DNA from: Ananas comosus
Lineage: Eukaryota > Streptophyta > Magnoliopsida > Poales > Bromeliaceae
DNA: 64,000 nt
Direction: 5' to 3'
Assembly (NCBI RefSeq): GCF_001540865.1
Contig: NC_033638.1
Span: forward strand, 3,739,029-3,803,028
Shown here: positions 34,484 to 46,388 of the stretch, piece after piece
How the letters are laid out: the number at the start of each line of letters is the position of its first letter
How positions within the stretch are numbered: position 1 is the stretch's first letter
Translations under genes and position numbers: made by a program
The notes under the pieces: generated by a model
Told to the model about the DNA's origin: nothing
What the model saw: only the letters and a program-made list of their open reading frames with translations
Database searches by the model: none

Positions 34484-37400
34484 ATGGCTGAGGGCGGTAA
34501 CATCAATCGACCCCCTCTCTTCGATGGAACTAACTATGCTTATTGGAAAGTCCGTATGAGGGCGTTTCTTATTGCTATCGACGAGAGGGTTTGGCAAGCC
34601 GTTGAATTCGGATGGAAACATCCTACTGAAGTGGTCGAGAATGTTACCGGTCCGAAACCTAGAACTAAGTGGACAAAAGACGAAAACGAACTATCTTCGT
34701 TCAATGGGAAGGGTATCAATGCTTTGTTCAATGCGTTGAATCAAACTGAATTTTCACGAGTATCAGCATGTGAAACCGCCAAAGAAATTTGGGACACTTT
34801 ACAAATTACTCACGAGGGTACAAGCTTGGTAAAGGTTCAGAAATTACAAATGTTGACTAGTCGTTTTGATGCTATTCGTATGGAAGAAAATGAAACCTTT
34901 ACCGAGTATTACACTCGTCTTCAAGATATTGTCAATACTTGTGCAAATTTGGGTGAAAAAATTTCTGAACCAAAAATCGTTCGAAAAATTTTGAGAACTC
35001 TTCCCGAACGTTTTCGTCCCAAGGTTGCGGCCATTGAAACGGTAAAACATCCGGATGAACTCAAAGTAGATGAACTAGTTGGTGCTCTTCAAACGTATGA
35101 AATGACTTTTCCTTCTAATTCGTCTTCTTCCAAGTCTTTTTCTAAAGCCTCAGGCATGGCTCTAAAATCAACAAAAGGAGATGTCTCGTCAACCTCATCA
35201 GATTCAGAGTCGGAGCAAAGCTTGGAGGACTTTGAGAAACAACTCGCACTTCTAACAAAGAAGTTCCGTCGGAACTTTAGAAAGAAGTTTCCTCCCAAGT
35301 CTAGTTCATCAAAGACAAACAAATCTAAAGGGGGTCCGTCTTCTTCTTCCTCGTCAAAATACAGAAAATCTGATAACTCTCAAAAGGACTCCACAAAAGA
35401 GAGGAAAAGCGGTGAAGGTCAAATCCAATGCTACAAGTGTAGGGGCTTTGGCCATATAGCGTCTGACTGTCCTAATAAAAAGACGTTGAAGAAGAAAGCT
35501 ATGCAAGCTATGACTTGGGACGACTCCTCATCTGACGATTCTACTTCAAGCGAAGAGGATGTAAATGCCACGGCACTGTTTGCACAGGATTCAACTTTCA
35601 TGTGTCTAGCATCTACTGACTCGATTTCTACGACATCTATACAAGAGAAGTCATCTTCGGAGAACTCATCGGATGAAGAATCGGACGAAGATGACATGGT
35701 CGCAGCATATCAACAATTAGTTGTTGAATCAAAGAAGATGGCTAAACACAACAAGAGACTTCGGCGTAGTCTACATGAGTTGGAACAAGAAAATTCAAAG
35801 TTGGTCTCTCTAACAAAGGATTTAGAACAAGAGAGAGATGGGTTGACCAAGGCTTACAATTCTTTGCTTGAGAAGTGTTCGTTACTTGAAAATGAAAAGG
35901 AGACTCAGGCGGAGAACATCAAGCATCTTACCAAACAAAACTCAGAAGCTAGAGAAGCAAATATGGAATTCACCAAGACGATCATTCAACTGAAGTCGGA
36001 TTTGAACCAATTTTCATCTGGCTCGAGCAAACTAGATAAGATGCTTGGACTTGGTCAGACAAATAAACTTGGACTTGGTTATGAACGAACATATATTGAT
36101 CAAGTTACGAAGAACGATGATGGAAACTCGTCTACTGCTGTACCTAAACTTTATGGTAAGTTTGTCCCTCCTAAAAATAATTTGGCTAACAAAACTTGTC
36201 ATATTTGTGGTGTTTTAGGACATATAAAGAAATTCTGCTTTCAAAAGGGAAAGAGCTCGATAGCTCTCTTGAAGAGTGACCCTAGAATGACATTAAAGTC
36301 AATTGTGACTCCAAAGAAGATAGAACAAAAGAAGAGCCAAATTCCGACACCAAATACTCCGAAGCCAAAGGCAAAACCAGCATGGAAACCAAAGAAGGAG
36401 GACATGAAGGGGAAGTCAATTCAAATCGTCGACAAGCCACGATCAACAAAAGCAAGCGAACGGACACAACCCAAAACACGTAAGGTTTGGGTGCGCAAAG
36501 GTGAACTCTTCCCATGCCTAGTCATTCACACTTCACTTCATGCTTACGATAACTCATCTTGGTATCTGGATAGTGGCTGTTCCCGTCACATGACCGGAGA
36601 TAAAAATTGGTTTACTTCTTTGACCAAAATCTCCGGAGGACTTGTTGTTTTTGGAGACGGTCGATCGTCAAAAATCGTTGGAAAAGGAACAGTGACTATC
36701 TCAGACGGCCCTACGTTGAATGATGTTTTTTATGTTGAAGGGCTTAAATCTAATCTCGTAAGCATAAGTCAATTGTGTGATGATGGGTATTCGGTGAACT
36801 TTTCTGATAAAGAATGCCATGTGACTCGTGATGACAATCTATTCTTAAAGGGCATTAGATCTCAGAATAATTGTTATGTAGTTCCTAGTTCGGCCACTGA
36901 ACATTGTAACCTAGCGTCATTAGAAACTGAAACTTTATGGCATGAACGACTAGGTCACATCAATTTTAAGGAGCTATCTAAGATAACCAAGAAGGAGGTA
37001 GTTAGAGGTGTACCTAAGATTGACTATAAAGAGAACACTGTGTGTGGGGGTTGCCAATTAGGGAAACAAACTAGATCCACACATAAGAACTTGAACCACT
37101 TAGGGACAACTAAACCTCTAGAGTTACTTCACATGGACTTGATGGGACCATCTAGGATTCAAAGTTTGGGTGGAAAACGTTATATTTTGCTTATTGTTGA
37201 TGATTTTACTCGCTATGTATGGAGTGCTTTCTTACGAGAAAAAGCTGATACTTTTAATTCTTTTTCTGAAATCTGTCTCCGTCTTATGACTGAACGAAAT
37301 GATAAAATTGTACGCATTCGAAGCGATCAAGGGGGAGAATTCATAAATTCTAAATTTGTTGATTTCTGTGTTTCAAACGGTATAAAACATGAATTCTCGG

Positions 37401-39640
37401 CCCCCTATACACCCCAACAAAACGGAGTGGTTGAACGTAAGAATCGGGTTGTACAGGAGATGGCTCGTGTTATGCTTCATAGTAAGAAAATTGCTTTACA
37501 TTTTTGGGCCGAAGCAGTTAACACAGCTGTCTATGTTATCAATCGGATTTATGTACGTCCGGGCACTTTGAATACGCCTTATGAACTTTGGCTTGGTAGA
37601 AAACCTAACATTAAATACTTTCGTGTCTTCGGGAGTAAATGTTTTATCCTTCGGGATCGTGAAAATCTTGGAAAATTTGACTCTCGCAGTGACGAAGGCA
37701 TATTTCTTGGTTATTCTACTACAAGTCGTGCCTATCGTGCGTACAATTTACGAACTAAGACGGTGATAGAGTCTATCAATATAAAAGTAGATGAAGCTTC
37801 TTTTGTAAGTTCTTCTGTGAATGGTTCTTCAAATTCTTTGATGAATGACGATGATAATGATTCTCCGTTTGTAATGCCTGTGAATGATGATGTTTCTATA
37901 CCTGATAATTCCATTGCATCTTCTGAAAATATTGCATCAAATGATTCATCTGAGCCACAAAACATCACGGCTGAAATCCCGAGTACAGAGACTACCCCCC
38001 TGACAGAGTCAAGAGATCATCCTTTGTCAAATGTGATTGGGGATCCTAATGTTGGTGTGCGAACAAGAAGTCAGTTACAATGTGAATTTGCATGTTATGT
38101 TTCTTTGATTGAGCCAAAGAATGTTGACGAAGCTCTTGTTGATGAATATTGGATAAATGCCATGCAAGAAGAACTTGGTCAATTTGTTCGCAATGATGTA
38201 TGGGAATTGGTGCCTCGTCCTGAGCAACAACACATTATTGGTACCAAATGGATCTTTAAGAATAAGAAAAATGAGGATGGTACTATCGTGCGGAACAAAG
38301 CTAGACTTGTGGCTCAGGGGTACTCTCAAATTGAGGGAATAGACTTTGAAGAAACCTTTGCTCCGGTTGCCCGTCTTGAATCTATTCGTATCTTGTTCGC
38401 GATTGCTTGCCATTTTAAAATCACGCTCTTTCAAATGGATGTCAAAAGTGCGTTTCTAAATGGATTTTTAAAAGAGGAAGTTTATGTTGAACAACCGAAA
38501 GGTTTTATAGACTCAAAATTTCCAAATCACGTTTTTCGACTGAAAAAGGCACTTTATGGACTAAAACAAGCTCCGCGAGCATGGTACGAACGCTTAACAA
38601 AATATCTTTTGGAAAAGGGCTATAACCGAGGGGGAGCAGATAGAACTCTTTTTGTGAAGCATCTGAAGAATAATTTCATTGTAGCACAAATATATGTGGA
38701 TGACATAGTTTTTGGGGCTACTAAAGATAAGGATGCCGCTGATTTTGCAAAGTTAATGACCAGCGAGTTTGAGATGTCGATGATGGGGGAGCTTAATTAT
38801 TTCCTTGGACTTCAAGTTAAACAATCAAAAGATGGAATTCATTTGTCTCAGACCAAGTATGCAAAGGAACTGGTTAAGAAATTTGGATTGGACAATGCAA
38901 AGGATTTTGACACTCCAATGGGTACAAGCAACAAAGGACTTGGGTTGAGTTTGGAAGGACAGAGCGTGGATGAGAAACAATACAGAAGCATGATTGGGAG
39001 CCTATTGTACTTGACTGCGAGCAGGCCAGATATTGCTTTTAGTGTTGGAATGTGTGCTCGCTATCAAGCTAATCCTAAGGAAGTCCATCTGAAAGCGGTT
39101 AAAAGGATCATTCGGTACGTTAAGAGTACAACCGCGTATGGACTTTGGTATCCTATGGGAACATCTCTTGATCTAATCGGCTACTCAGATGCTGACTGGG
39201 CAGGATCTGCAGATGATCGGAAAAGTACTAGTGGAGCTTGTTTTTACATTGGACACTGTCTGGTTGCTTGGCACAGTAAGAAGCAAAACTGTATTGCTCT
39301 TTCAACTGCAGAAGCTGAATACATTGCGGCCGGGAGTTGCTCTACACAATTGATCTGGATGAAGAGTTTACTGAGCGACTATCGAATCCCTTCCACCACT
39401 CTTAGTATTCTTTGTGACAACACAAGTGCAATTAATATTTCTAAAAACCCTGTTTTACATTCACGAACAAAACATATTGAATTAAGATATCACTTTTTAA
39501 GAGAACTGGTTGAATCAAACATTCTACAACTTGAATATATTTCAACTGAAAGTCAACTTGCAGATATTTTAACAAAACCTTTGGATCAAAAACGTTTTCT
39601 GCATTTAAGAAAAGCGATTGGTATGAATCCTTCAATCTAG
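34484..39640 (+). CDS. Copia Gag-Pol polyprotein, intact
   Basis: The protein has 1,718 residues, starting 19 bases after the primer-binding site. Domains in order: DUF4219-like N-terminus ([16 protein letters not shown], about 9-24), UBN2-type gag (about 60-200), CCHC knuckle ([14 protein letters not shown], 316-329), coiled-coil-prone stretch (about 420-520), second knuckle ([14 protein letters not shown], 572-585), aspartic protease ([11 protein letters not shown], Asp696), GAG-pre-integrase (LWHERLGH), integrase with Asp885, Asp948 and Glu984 (a correct D-x35-E), reverse transcriptase with YVDD (1404-1407), and RNase H (SDADW, 1568; LSTAEAEY around 1610). All catalytic residues are present and no frame break occurs, so the protein could be functional. 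It makes virus-like particles and carries out reverse transcription in the cytoplasm, then integration. Gag and Pol share one frame, as usual in copia. Confidence 0.97.
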   Translation: MAEGGNINRPPLFDGTNYAYWKVRMRAFLIAIDERVWQAVEFGWKHPTEVVENVTGPKPRTKWTKDENELSSFNGKGINALFNALNQTEFSRVSACETAKEIWDTLQITHEGTSLVKVQKLQMLTSRFDAIRMEENETFTEYYTRLQDIVNTCANLGEKISEPKIVRKILRTLPERFRPKVAAIETVKHPDELKVDELVGALQTYEMTFPSNSSSSKSFSKASGMALKSTKGDVSSTSSDSESEQSLEDFEKQLALLTKKFRRNFRKKFPPKSSSSKTNKSKGGPSSSSSSKYRKSDNSQKDSTKERKSGEGQIQCYKCRGFGHIASDCPNKKTLKKKAMQAMTWDDSSSDDSTSSEEDVNATALFAQDSTFMCLASTDSISTTSIQEKSSSENSSDEESDEDDMVAAYQQLVVESKKMAKHNKRLRRSLHELEQENSKLVSLTKDLEQERDGLTKAYNSLLEKCSLLENEKETQAENIKHLTKQNSEAREANMEFTKTIIQLKSDLNQFSSGSSKLDKMLGLGQTNKLGLGYERTYIDQVTKNDDGNSSTAVPKLYGKFVPPKNNLANKTCHICGVLGHIKKFCFQKGKSSIALLKSDPRMTLKSIVTPKKIEQKKSQIPTPNTPKPKAKPAWKPKKEDMKGKSIQIVDKPRSTKASERTQPKTRKVWVRKGELFPCLVIHTSLHAYDNSSWYLDSGCSRHMTGDKNWFTSLTKISGGLVVFGDGRSSKIVGKGTVTISDGPTLNDVFYVEGLKSNLVSISQLCDDGYSVNFSDKECHVTRDDNLFLKGIRSQNNCYVVPSSATEHCNLASLETETLWHERLGHINFKELSKITKKEVVRGVPKIDYKENTVCGGCQLGKQTRSTHKNLNHLGTTKPLELLHMDLMGPSRIQSLGGKRYILLIVDDFTRYVWSAFLREKADTFNSFSEICLRLMTERNDKIVRIRSDQGGEFINSKFVDFCVSNGIKHEFSAPYTPQQNGVVERKNRVVQEMARVMLHSKKIALHFWAEAVNTAVYVINRIYVRPGTLNTPYELWLGRKPNIKYFRVFGSKCFILRDRENLGKFDSRSDEGIFLGYSTTSRAYRAYNLRTKTVIESINIKVDEASFVSSSVNGSSNSLMNDDDNDSPFVMPVNDDVSIPDNSIASSENIASNDSSEPQNITAEIPSTETTPLTESRDHPLSNVIGDPNVGVRTRSQLQCEFACYVSLIEPKNVDEALVDEYWINAMQEELGQFVRNDVWELVPRPEQQHIIGTKWIFKNKKNEDGTIVRNKARLVAQGYSQIEGIDFEETFAPVARLESIRILFAIACHFKITLFQMDVKSAFLNGFLKEEVYVEQPKGFIDSKFPNHVFRLKKALYGLKQAPRAWYERLTKYLLEKGYNRGGADRTLFVKHLKNNFIVAQIYVDDIVFGATKDKDAADFAKLMTSEFEMSMMGELNYFLGLQVKQSKDGIHLSQTKYAKELVKKFGLDNAKDFDTPMGTSNKGLGLSLEGQSVDEKQYRSMIGSLLYLTASRPDIAFSVGMCARYQANPKEVHLKAVKRIIRYVKSTTAYGLWYPMGTSLDLIGYSDADWAGSADDRKSTSGACFYIGHCLVAWHSKKQNCIALSTAEAEYIAAGSCSTQLIWMKSLLSDYRIPSTTLSILCDNTSAINISKNPVLHSRTKHIELRYHFLRELVESNILQLEYISTESQLADILTKPLDQKRFLHLRKAIGMNPSI

Positions 39641-41258
39641 ATATATTCTATTGGGCCATAGATCATGTGCATGTTGCATCTTATTTTTGTGAATGGTTTC
39701 TGGTATTTCCTGATTGTGCTTGAGAGATGATTGAATTTCTTGATTAATGTTGCTACTTTTGGGAGATGAATCGGTTCGTAACTTTAATTATTTCATATTT
39801 AATTTTTGATTGATCACTGTCAAGGTTGTTCTATATTGTCATAATTGTTGAACGATCAAATCATTGAGATTCTGTTTTGCATACTGAATCAAATTCAACA
39901 CCTCTTGCTTCGAACTTTGAATGTTGCTATTGTTTATCTGATTATGAGTTTTGAGATGAATAACTCTTTCTCTGTTTTTGAAATTGAAATAATATTTTTG
40001 ACTTGAGGGTTGCACTAATTTAGGAAGAGTCTTTCCAATTTTGGTTATGAAAGTTTCTGATATTCAAGATGTGGAAAGAGTTACATCCCTGCTGGAAGTG
40101 TGAAAACTACCACCATATGGAGGAAAGAGCTACCACCCTGGTCGTCTGGTCAGTGTGTGCAGCTACCACATGTTGATTAAAGTATCTCTATGAAACAAAA
40201 AGAAAGTACCTTTCAGAGATAAAAAGAAAAATGCTCAAAGAGCTATACATCTCATAGGTGATATAAGGTGGAATGTTAATTAAAAAAAAAAAGATGCTCA
40301 AAGAGCCACTCCTGTCTCGAACATTGTGCATAACTTAATTTGAACATATTATTTTGATTTCATGATTTGAGAATTATTTATATATTTTCTTTAACAAATA
40401 TGATGATAAAACAATACAATAAATTCCTAAATCTTGCATGATGTGTGGAATTTTATTTTATATGTATCTAGAATTGTCATTGATTTTCGGGTCAACAATT
40501 TTGCCAAATTGAGTATCCTTGAAATTGATTTTTTTTTCAAAATTTATTTATGAATTTTTTCTTTGAAGTTATTGGAATGGAAATAAGTTATTTTTGTTGG
40601 TTTATCATTGTGGAATTTCATATATTTTTCCTGGAATTTTTGAAGCTTATTTTAAATTTTTTAAAAATTCTAGGCTCTGGGACCGGTCCCAGACAGAAGA
40701 GACCGGTCCCTCCGCCCGACCCAATAAAGGGGTTTTTGCTCGTGTGTCTTGTACACATTTCACAAATTTCCCTGTTTGTTCCTCTTGCACTTTTCTTGCC
40801 TCCAGAGCATTTTTCCTCACATTCCTCGTGGTTTAGCACCGATTTGAGGTATGATTTTCGGATTTTGTTGCATTTGTATCATATACTCCGAAAATGTGTT
40901 TCGTTTCCGATTTTTTGATGCTTGTTCTAGAGATCTTGCTGAAAGATGCATATTTATGCTTCGATCTTGTTATTAGAACTGTTGTTTTCATATTTTCTAG
41001 TATTTCTTTGTTTTTGGAACAAGTTTTGTAGGTTTTTCATCATCAAAACCTAGGTTTTCAAAGTTTTCCTGAAAAGATTTGTTTTTGCTGATTTAGTTGC
41101 ATGATTAGTTCATGTTTCTCATGATTATGTGGCTCCTAGGATTATCTAGTATTTATATATCAATTTGCTGAAAATTTTTTTTGGAATTAAAAAAAAAATT
41201 AAGTGTTCTTATGTTTCATATGTAAATATTTTTATGTTTAACAGGGGATTTCTTCAAA
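39641..41258 (+). other. Copia inter-ORF region with leader and intron-like structure
   Basis: No reading frame of note. At 40678-40712 two ACCGGT palindromes recur. They are followed by a pyrimidine-rich leader (40740-40845), then a donor-like GAG/GTATGA at 40846-40851 and an acceptor-like TTTTTATGTTTAACAG/GG at about 41241-41244, just before the second ORF. That looks like a separate transcript with a 5'UTR intron for ORF2. Confidence 0.5.
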
Positions 41259-42641
41259 ATGTATTCATTGTTACTTGTGCTTGTGGTCCTGATGGCCGGG
41301 GGTGGTCGTGGAAGCAAACGACAGCGCTCCAAAGCTAAACGGCCGATTGAGTATCAACCGGAAGATGAAGAGAGCGAATATGCTCCTGGCGACGACTCTG
41401 AGGAGGATGAACCGGATTGGGAGGCTTTTGTTCCCGAGGTATTAGCTAAGGATAAGGATACTGGGAAAGGCAAGGGAAAAGGAAAAGCCGTGGATAAAGG
41501 CAAAGGAAAGGCGACTGAGCGTTCCGGTCGTCGTAAGTCCGGGGGTGTTGAGATTCGAGAACCGGGCTCTGAACCACCACGTCGCAGTCTACAGGATGTT
41601 CCATCTAATCGACGGTCAATGTATTCGTCGAAACACTGCATTGGTGAGCGAGATGTTGGGGTGGCCAGTATTATTAGTTGTGTGCCGGGTTTTCAGGATT
41701 TGTTTGAACAGGGGAATCTTCATCAGATTTGTGATTTCCCGGAGCAAACCGGTTATTGTTTGGAGTTGATCAGAGAATTTTACATGAGAGCAGGTCACCT
41801 CAGTGACTCCGACGGCGGTCCGTACGTGTTTAAGACTTCCGTACGTGGTGTTGAGTTATCCATCACTCCTGAGACAATAGCTTCGGTGCTAGAGATGGAA
41901 GCTAAGACTGACGGAGTGGAGTATCTGCAGGCCGGGTTCGACTCACTTCGCGATTGGAACCGTGTCGTGAACACTATTTGTATGCCGGGTACTGAATCAA
42001 ACGGCATTATGGTTATGTCAAAAGATTTCAAAATGGAGTACAGGTTTCTGAACTTTGTGGTTTGCTACAACATCATGCCTCTCGCGAACACGAAAATCTT
42101 GAGATGGGATCGGATTCTGTACATGTATCTCTTGGGTAGGCCAGATATTGTGAGTGCGAAAAACATTAACATGAATATTCCGTTTCTGATCTGGCGGCGG
42201 ATGGCGAAAGACATCAAAACCTCTGGGCAAAATGAGAGGTTACCATTTCCTTTGATAATTATGCGGATTTTGCGACTTCGTGAGGTGGATGTTCGGTGTA
42301 CATCATACGAGCACAGTTTGGGTCGGATCAATGAAAGGACGTTTGTAAAGTCCTCGGTGCAGCTTCGTACGCCGTCTCAACGTGCTTCTTCCCCTCCTGC
42401 AGCTCCACCTCCTGCTACTGCTACTTCTTCACGTCCTTCTATGGACATTTCTGAGGAAGATATTTCCGTTTCATCGGTGTATCGCGAGCAGCAACGTCTA
42501 TCTGAGGAGCTTCAGAAGTTGTCTGCAGAACAAGCTGCGATTCGTAAGGATGTGAGCAAGATGAAGCGCTTGTTGAATATGATTTTTGACAAATTAGGAT
42601 GTTGTCGGGCAGATTTACCTCCAGGAGATGATTCTGACTAG
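41259..42641 (+). CDS. Copia second ORF, putative plant transposon protein domain
   Basis: The protein has 460 residues and is uninterrupted. Layout: about 11 hydrophobic residues (YSLLLVLVVLM), which may be untranslated if the better-placed ATG at 41293 (MAGGGRGSKRQ) is used; an acidic stretch (EDEESEY... EEDEPDWE, about 35-55); a Lys/Gly-rich linker (KGKGKGKAVDKGKGKA, about 70-85); a globular part (about 130-360) resembling the 'putative plant transposon protein' domain (TGYCLELIREFYMRAG, then VRGVELSITPETIASVLEM); a Pro/Ser/Ala linker; and a C-terminal coiled coil (QQRLSEELQKLSAEQAAIRK). Sireviruses often carry an extra ORF in this place that has been called envelope-like. I see no convincing membrane anchor or glycoprotein features, so that label is not supported. 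The function is unknown; a DNA/RNA- or protein-binding role is a guess from the charge. Confidence 0.8.
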   Translation: MYSLLLVLVVLMAGGGRGSKRQRSKAKRPIEYQPEDEESEYAPGDDSEEDEPDWEAFVPEVLAKDKDTGKGKGKGKAVDKGKGKATERSGRRKSGGVEIREPGSEPPRRSLQDVPSNRRSMYSSKHCIGERDVGVASIISCVPGFQDLFEQGNLHQICDFPEQTGYCLELIREFYMRAGHLSDSDGGPYVFKTSVRGVELSITPETIASVLEMEAKTDGVEYLQAGFDSLRDWNRVVNTICMPGTESNGIMVMSKDFKMEYRFLNFVVCYNIMPLANTKILRWDRILYMYLLGRPDIVSAKNINMNIPFLIWRRMAKDIKTSGQNERLPFPLIIMRILRLREVDVRCTSYEHSLGRINERTFVKSSVQLRTPSQRASSPPAAPPPATATSSRPSMDISEEDISVSSVYREQQRLSEELQKLSAEQAAIRKDVSKMKRLLNMIFDKLGCCRADLPPGDDSD

Positions 42642-42684
42642 GAGTTACCGAGCTTCTCCTTTTGTCGTTTTGGCGCTTTCTGAC

Positions 42685-42709
42685 AAAAAGGGGGAGATGG
42701 ATGGGATGG
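42685..42709 (+). other. Upstream polypurine tract-like element
   Basis: AAAAAGGGGGAGATGGATGG lies 40 bases after the ORF2 stop. It shares AAAGGGGGAGAT with the tract next to the 3' LTR, so the element has two polypurine tracts about 400 bases apart. Confidence 0.6.
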
Positions 42710-43091
42710 TCTTAATGATGATGATGATGCATTATTCTTGATGTTTAGTTAGTTAAGATGTTTAATTATGAACTATGATGCTTTAGGTGTCTGACTTAGT
42801 GCTTTAGGTGTTTGTGACTATGAACTATGAATTATGAACTATGACTTGATAGTTTGTTTGATCTTGATACTTGAATCTTGATTATGTTTTGAGAATGTTT
42901 TTGCAGGAATAATTCAAGACTTCAAGACTCCATGTCTAAGTCATAGAGTTTGTATTAAGGTTGTAAAAGTGTAAATTTTGTTTATTGGATTGATCATGCA
43001 GGAGATTATCGTTTGGTGATTGCGATGATCTTCTTTTTATGATTTATTAGTTGTATACGAACTTTGTAGTATATTTTGTCACGAAATCGCC

Positions 43092-43103
43092 AAAGGGGGA
43101 GAT
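43092..43103 (+). other. Polypurine tract of copia element
   Basis: AAAGGGGGAGAT directly before the 3' LTR. Confidence 0.9.
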
Positions 43104-44306
43104 TGTTAAGGATTTTATAGGTTGGCGAATTTCGTAAAGTTGTTTGGAGTCTTGAAGAGTTGATCGCAGAAGTTTTTGAGAAGAGATTCAAATTGGAGGA
43201 CGAAGACTCATTCGGAAAGCTCGACACCTAAGGTATGAAGAAAAGATCATTTGTGGTGAAGATATATAATTAGAATAAGTTCAGAAGGCTTAGATTGCTT
43301 TAAAATAATTTTTCTGAACTTTCATGTGTTCTGGGACCGGTCTCTGAGATTGAGAGACCGGTTCCCCTAAGGTCCTCACTGCGTAAACTGTGATGCAACC
43401 GGTCCCCTGTGATGAGAGACCGGTTCCCGAACCATGGTGCTTCTGTCGCGCAGCGAGGGACCGGTCTCAAGTTTGAGAGACCGGTTCCCGAACGTTGGGT
43501 TTTTGGTCACGCAGAGAGGGACCGGTTCCTCACTTGAGAGACCGGTCTCTCACAGACCGGTCTCCTCGAGAGGACCGGTCTCTGAGGACGACACAGGTTT
43601 TTAAAAACGACTTTTTGCAATCCTAGTCTACTTCTAAGTCTTCTAAACATATAAATAAGCTATGTGGGTCATCTAAAATTAAGGCTTTGAATATTTTACC
43701 AATTCTAAACCCTAGAAACTTAATTCTCTCCGTTTCGATGCTTAGATGAGTTTCTAGCAATCGACATCGGCTTGATTCTTCGTTGTTACTCAATAATTCT
43801 TACGAGAATCAAGTAGATGTTTGATAAAAGGTGAACTCCCATAGCTTATGGTTTTCAAAAGTTAAATCACCACAAATCTTCGATTCTACAAGCTCCGGAA
43901 GGAGGTTCGGCACGTGGATCTCGTGTGAAGCCGAGGATTCGGTGGACGTTTCGAGGAGTTGAGGCGTTAACGCTGCGAGGAGTTGCAGCAAGGTCGATTG
44001 GTGGATTCCTATCGATCGAGGACCGGCAAAGATCACCATCAACGAGAAATCGGTAAATTGAGTCGTGTGTTTTTGTCGAAATCACTTGTACTCAAGTTTT
44101 CTTAGTGGATTTTCTTTACGTGATCGGTCCCGTGAGTTTTTCACTCCGAATTGGAGTTTTCCCACGTTAAATTCTCGGTGTGCTGTTTTAATTTCCGCTA
44201 TTTTGTTTTGTTTGCATCGAGATTTTTCGAGTTTGCCGGATTTACACCTATTCACCCCCCTCTAGGTGTTACTTACCTTTTAGATCCTCGGGATCCATAT
44301 CTAACA
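43104..44306 (+). repeat. 3' LTR of copia element
   Basis: 1,203 bp, matching 33248-34451. Most differences are transitions and lie in the second half, after the palindromes. It ends TCTAACA directly before the second TTCCT. The palindrome array is at 43333-43582. Confidence 0.95.
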
Positions 44307-44311
44307 TTCCT

Positions 44312-44915
44312 CATATTTCTCATCACATCGGGAAACACACTCCGATCCGATCACCGGCATTGCCTAGAAGCAATATTGTCGGTGCATCGACCAATCGCAC
44401 GCGCTCCGATCTCAATCGAATCTCTGGTCTATCACGAGATGGCACACCCCTGCACATCTCCAACCTCAATCCCTTTGAGAGCTCCAATCCTCACGTGGCT
44501 ATCCATTATGCTAGTGTCTCCTAGAGACCACTTTACTTTCTCTTTATCCTTTGACACTATAAGCCACGTTCAACACCACACGAACCCTCCGTTCGTGAAT
44601 CCAAGCCCAACTCACTAACAGAGTTGCTCGCCGCACCGATCATCGGTTTTCACAAGTGGACCAAGGGCCACCAATCCTACGTAGGCCAGCCGCCTAACTC
44701 GTCTCAACGACGCCTAGCGTCTCTCGCTCGCAAGCGTAGACCCAATCATCATTTTCGGACGAAATTCTCACTTGAAAATTCGCACACACTCCAACCAGGA
44801 GCAACCACGACCCTGAACCACATCGAGTCCTCGGGTTGGGTCGCTACACCCTCGGTGTACTATCAATCTCATGATCCAACACATGGCCTTCCACGTACCT
44901 GGGTCTAAGCTTGGA
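44312..44915 (-). other. Non-coding tail of gypsy B (inner part)
   Basis: It joins the end of the gypsy pol ORF (stop at 44916-44918) to 32731-33242 across the copia insertion. No plausible frame. Total tail length without copia is about 1.1 kb. Confidence 0.7.
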
Positions 44916-46314
44916 CTACCGTCCTGACCAACACTCTGCCCTACCTATAGGTATCGGGAATTTCGCGATTTCGCGATTTCGCACTTCTCGAGCAATAATC
45001 AACGCCGGAAACTCCTCGTAACTCATATTCTCGTGCAATCCCGGCGGTGTATATGACAATATATGCTCGGGATTGTGGATATATTTGCGGAGGTTGGAGA
45101 CATGGAAGACATTGTGAACATTGGCGAGCTTCGGCGGCAACGCGAGCCGATAAGCCACCGCACCAATCCGCTCCAACACCTCGTACGGCCCAACATATCG
45201 GGGACTCAACTTTTCCCGCACTCCGAACCGCTTCACGCCTCTCATGGGCGACACCTTGACGTAGACGCGGTCGCCTACCACGAATTCATAATCTCTACGG
45301 CGCTTATTGGCGTAACTCCTTTGTCTAGATTGCGCCGTGAGCAATCTTTGGCGAGTAAGGCGGACTTTCTCCTCCGCCTCTCGCAAGACATCGGGGCCAA
45401 GAACCGCACGTTCGCCTACCTCACTCCAATGGATAGGAGATCGGCACTTCCGCCCGTAAAGAGCTTCGAACGGTGCCATCCCTACACTAGCCTGATAACT
45501 GTTGTTGTAGGCGAACTCGGCCATCGGTAAGTGATTACTCCAACTGCCCCTATAGTCAATGACACACGCTCGCAACATATTCTCCAGAATTTGTATAGTC
45601 CTATCTGACTGTCCATCTGTCTGAGGATGAAAAGCGGTACTGAAATTGAACTGTGTGCCCAACTTTCCTTGCAGGCTCTTCCAGAAATTCGAAGTGAACC
45701 GCGGGTCTCGATCCGATACAATTGACTTCGGCACCCCGTGCAACCTCACAATATCATCAAGGTATACCTGCACTAGCCTATCACCTGCCCAAGTCGTGTG
45801 GATCGGCAAGAAGTGTGCCGACTTTGTCAAACGATCCACAATCACCCAGATTACATCGTGGCCATTCAACGAATGAGGTAGGCCGACCACGAAGTCCATG
45901 GTCACATCCTCCCATTTCCAAGCGGGGATAGGTAAGCTCTGAAGCTTTCCCGCTGGAAATCGGTGCTGCTTTGACTTGCTGGCATGCCAGACACTGCACC
46001 ACATAGCGTCCAATATCGACTTTCATTCCCGGCCACCAATAATGCTGTTTTAGATCTTGATACATCTTGGTGCCGCTCGAGTGGATGCTATAAGGCGACC
46101 AATGCGCTTCTTTCAAAATCAGCTTCCGAATCTCTTCATTGTCCAGTACACACCACCGGTTTCGAAATCGAATCACACCCTCGGCGTCTACATTGAAATC
46201 GCCACTGTGTCCGCTCTTGATGTCGCGCCGCACCTTCTGGAGAGTTGGATTTGCAGATTGTAACCCTTTAATCCTCTCCAACAGGGTTGGTTGGACAACG
46301 AGAGTTGACAACAT
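44916..46314 (-). pseudogene. Gypsy integrase region
   Basis: Two overlapping - strand frames, 46314-45781 and 46013-44916, show a frameshift at about 45900. The first has the HHCC zinc-binding domain (EAHWSPYSIHSSGTK, then QCLACQQVKA). The second has the catalytic core (MDFVVGLPHS, VSDRDPRFTS, TIQILENMLRA, giving D, D and E) and the C-terminal GPY-type region (RYVGPYEVLERIGAVAYRL, then NVFHVSNLRKY). The end departs from the 'EATWE' chromodomain end of element A (29567-29641) and stops at TAG after WSGR. It therefore seems to belong to element B, although the gag end belongs to A. Confidence 0.9.
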
Positions 46315-46388
46315 AGCCGGAACCTTTGGAGCTACAACTCGAGATCAATCTGTCCCATCTCCTTCCATAGGGGCTCCTGATTCGTGAC

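Larger units (their letters stand above)
33248..44306 (+). mobile_element. Ty1/copia element, Sirevirus type, near-intact
   Basis: 11,059 bp with two LTRs of 1,204 and 1,203 bp (TGTTAAGG ... ACA) and a perfect 5-bp target duplication, TTCCT (33243-33247 and 44307-44311). Internal order: primer-binding site, Gag-Pol ORF of 1,718 residues without a stop, 1.6 kb non-coding, a second ORF of 460 residues, and polypurine tract. Great size, 1.2-kb LTRs, a long gag with two zinc knuckles and an extra ORF after pol are Sirevirus (SIRE/Maximus) features. It is inserted in the tail of gypsy B and is therefore the youngest large element here. By eye the LTRs differ at a few dozen positions, so roughly 96% identity. 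Confidence 0.95.

Noticed and set aside
41259..42641. Envelope protein of the copia element
   Set aside because: Only a short hydrophobic N-terminus, no clear transmembrane anchor or glycoprotein layout; the main part resembles a plant transposon protein domain and a coiled coil.
45063..45530. 155-codon + strand frame
   Set aside because: Antisense shadow of the gypsy integrase; the same applies to 48315-48866 and 49039-49458 opposite gag.
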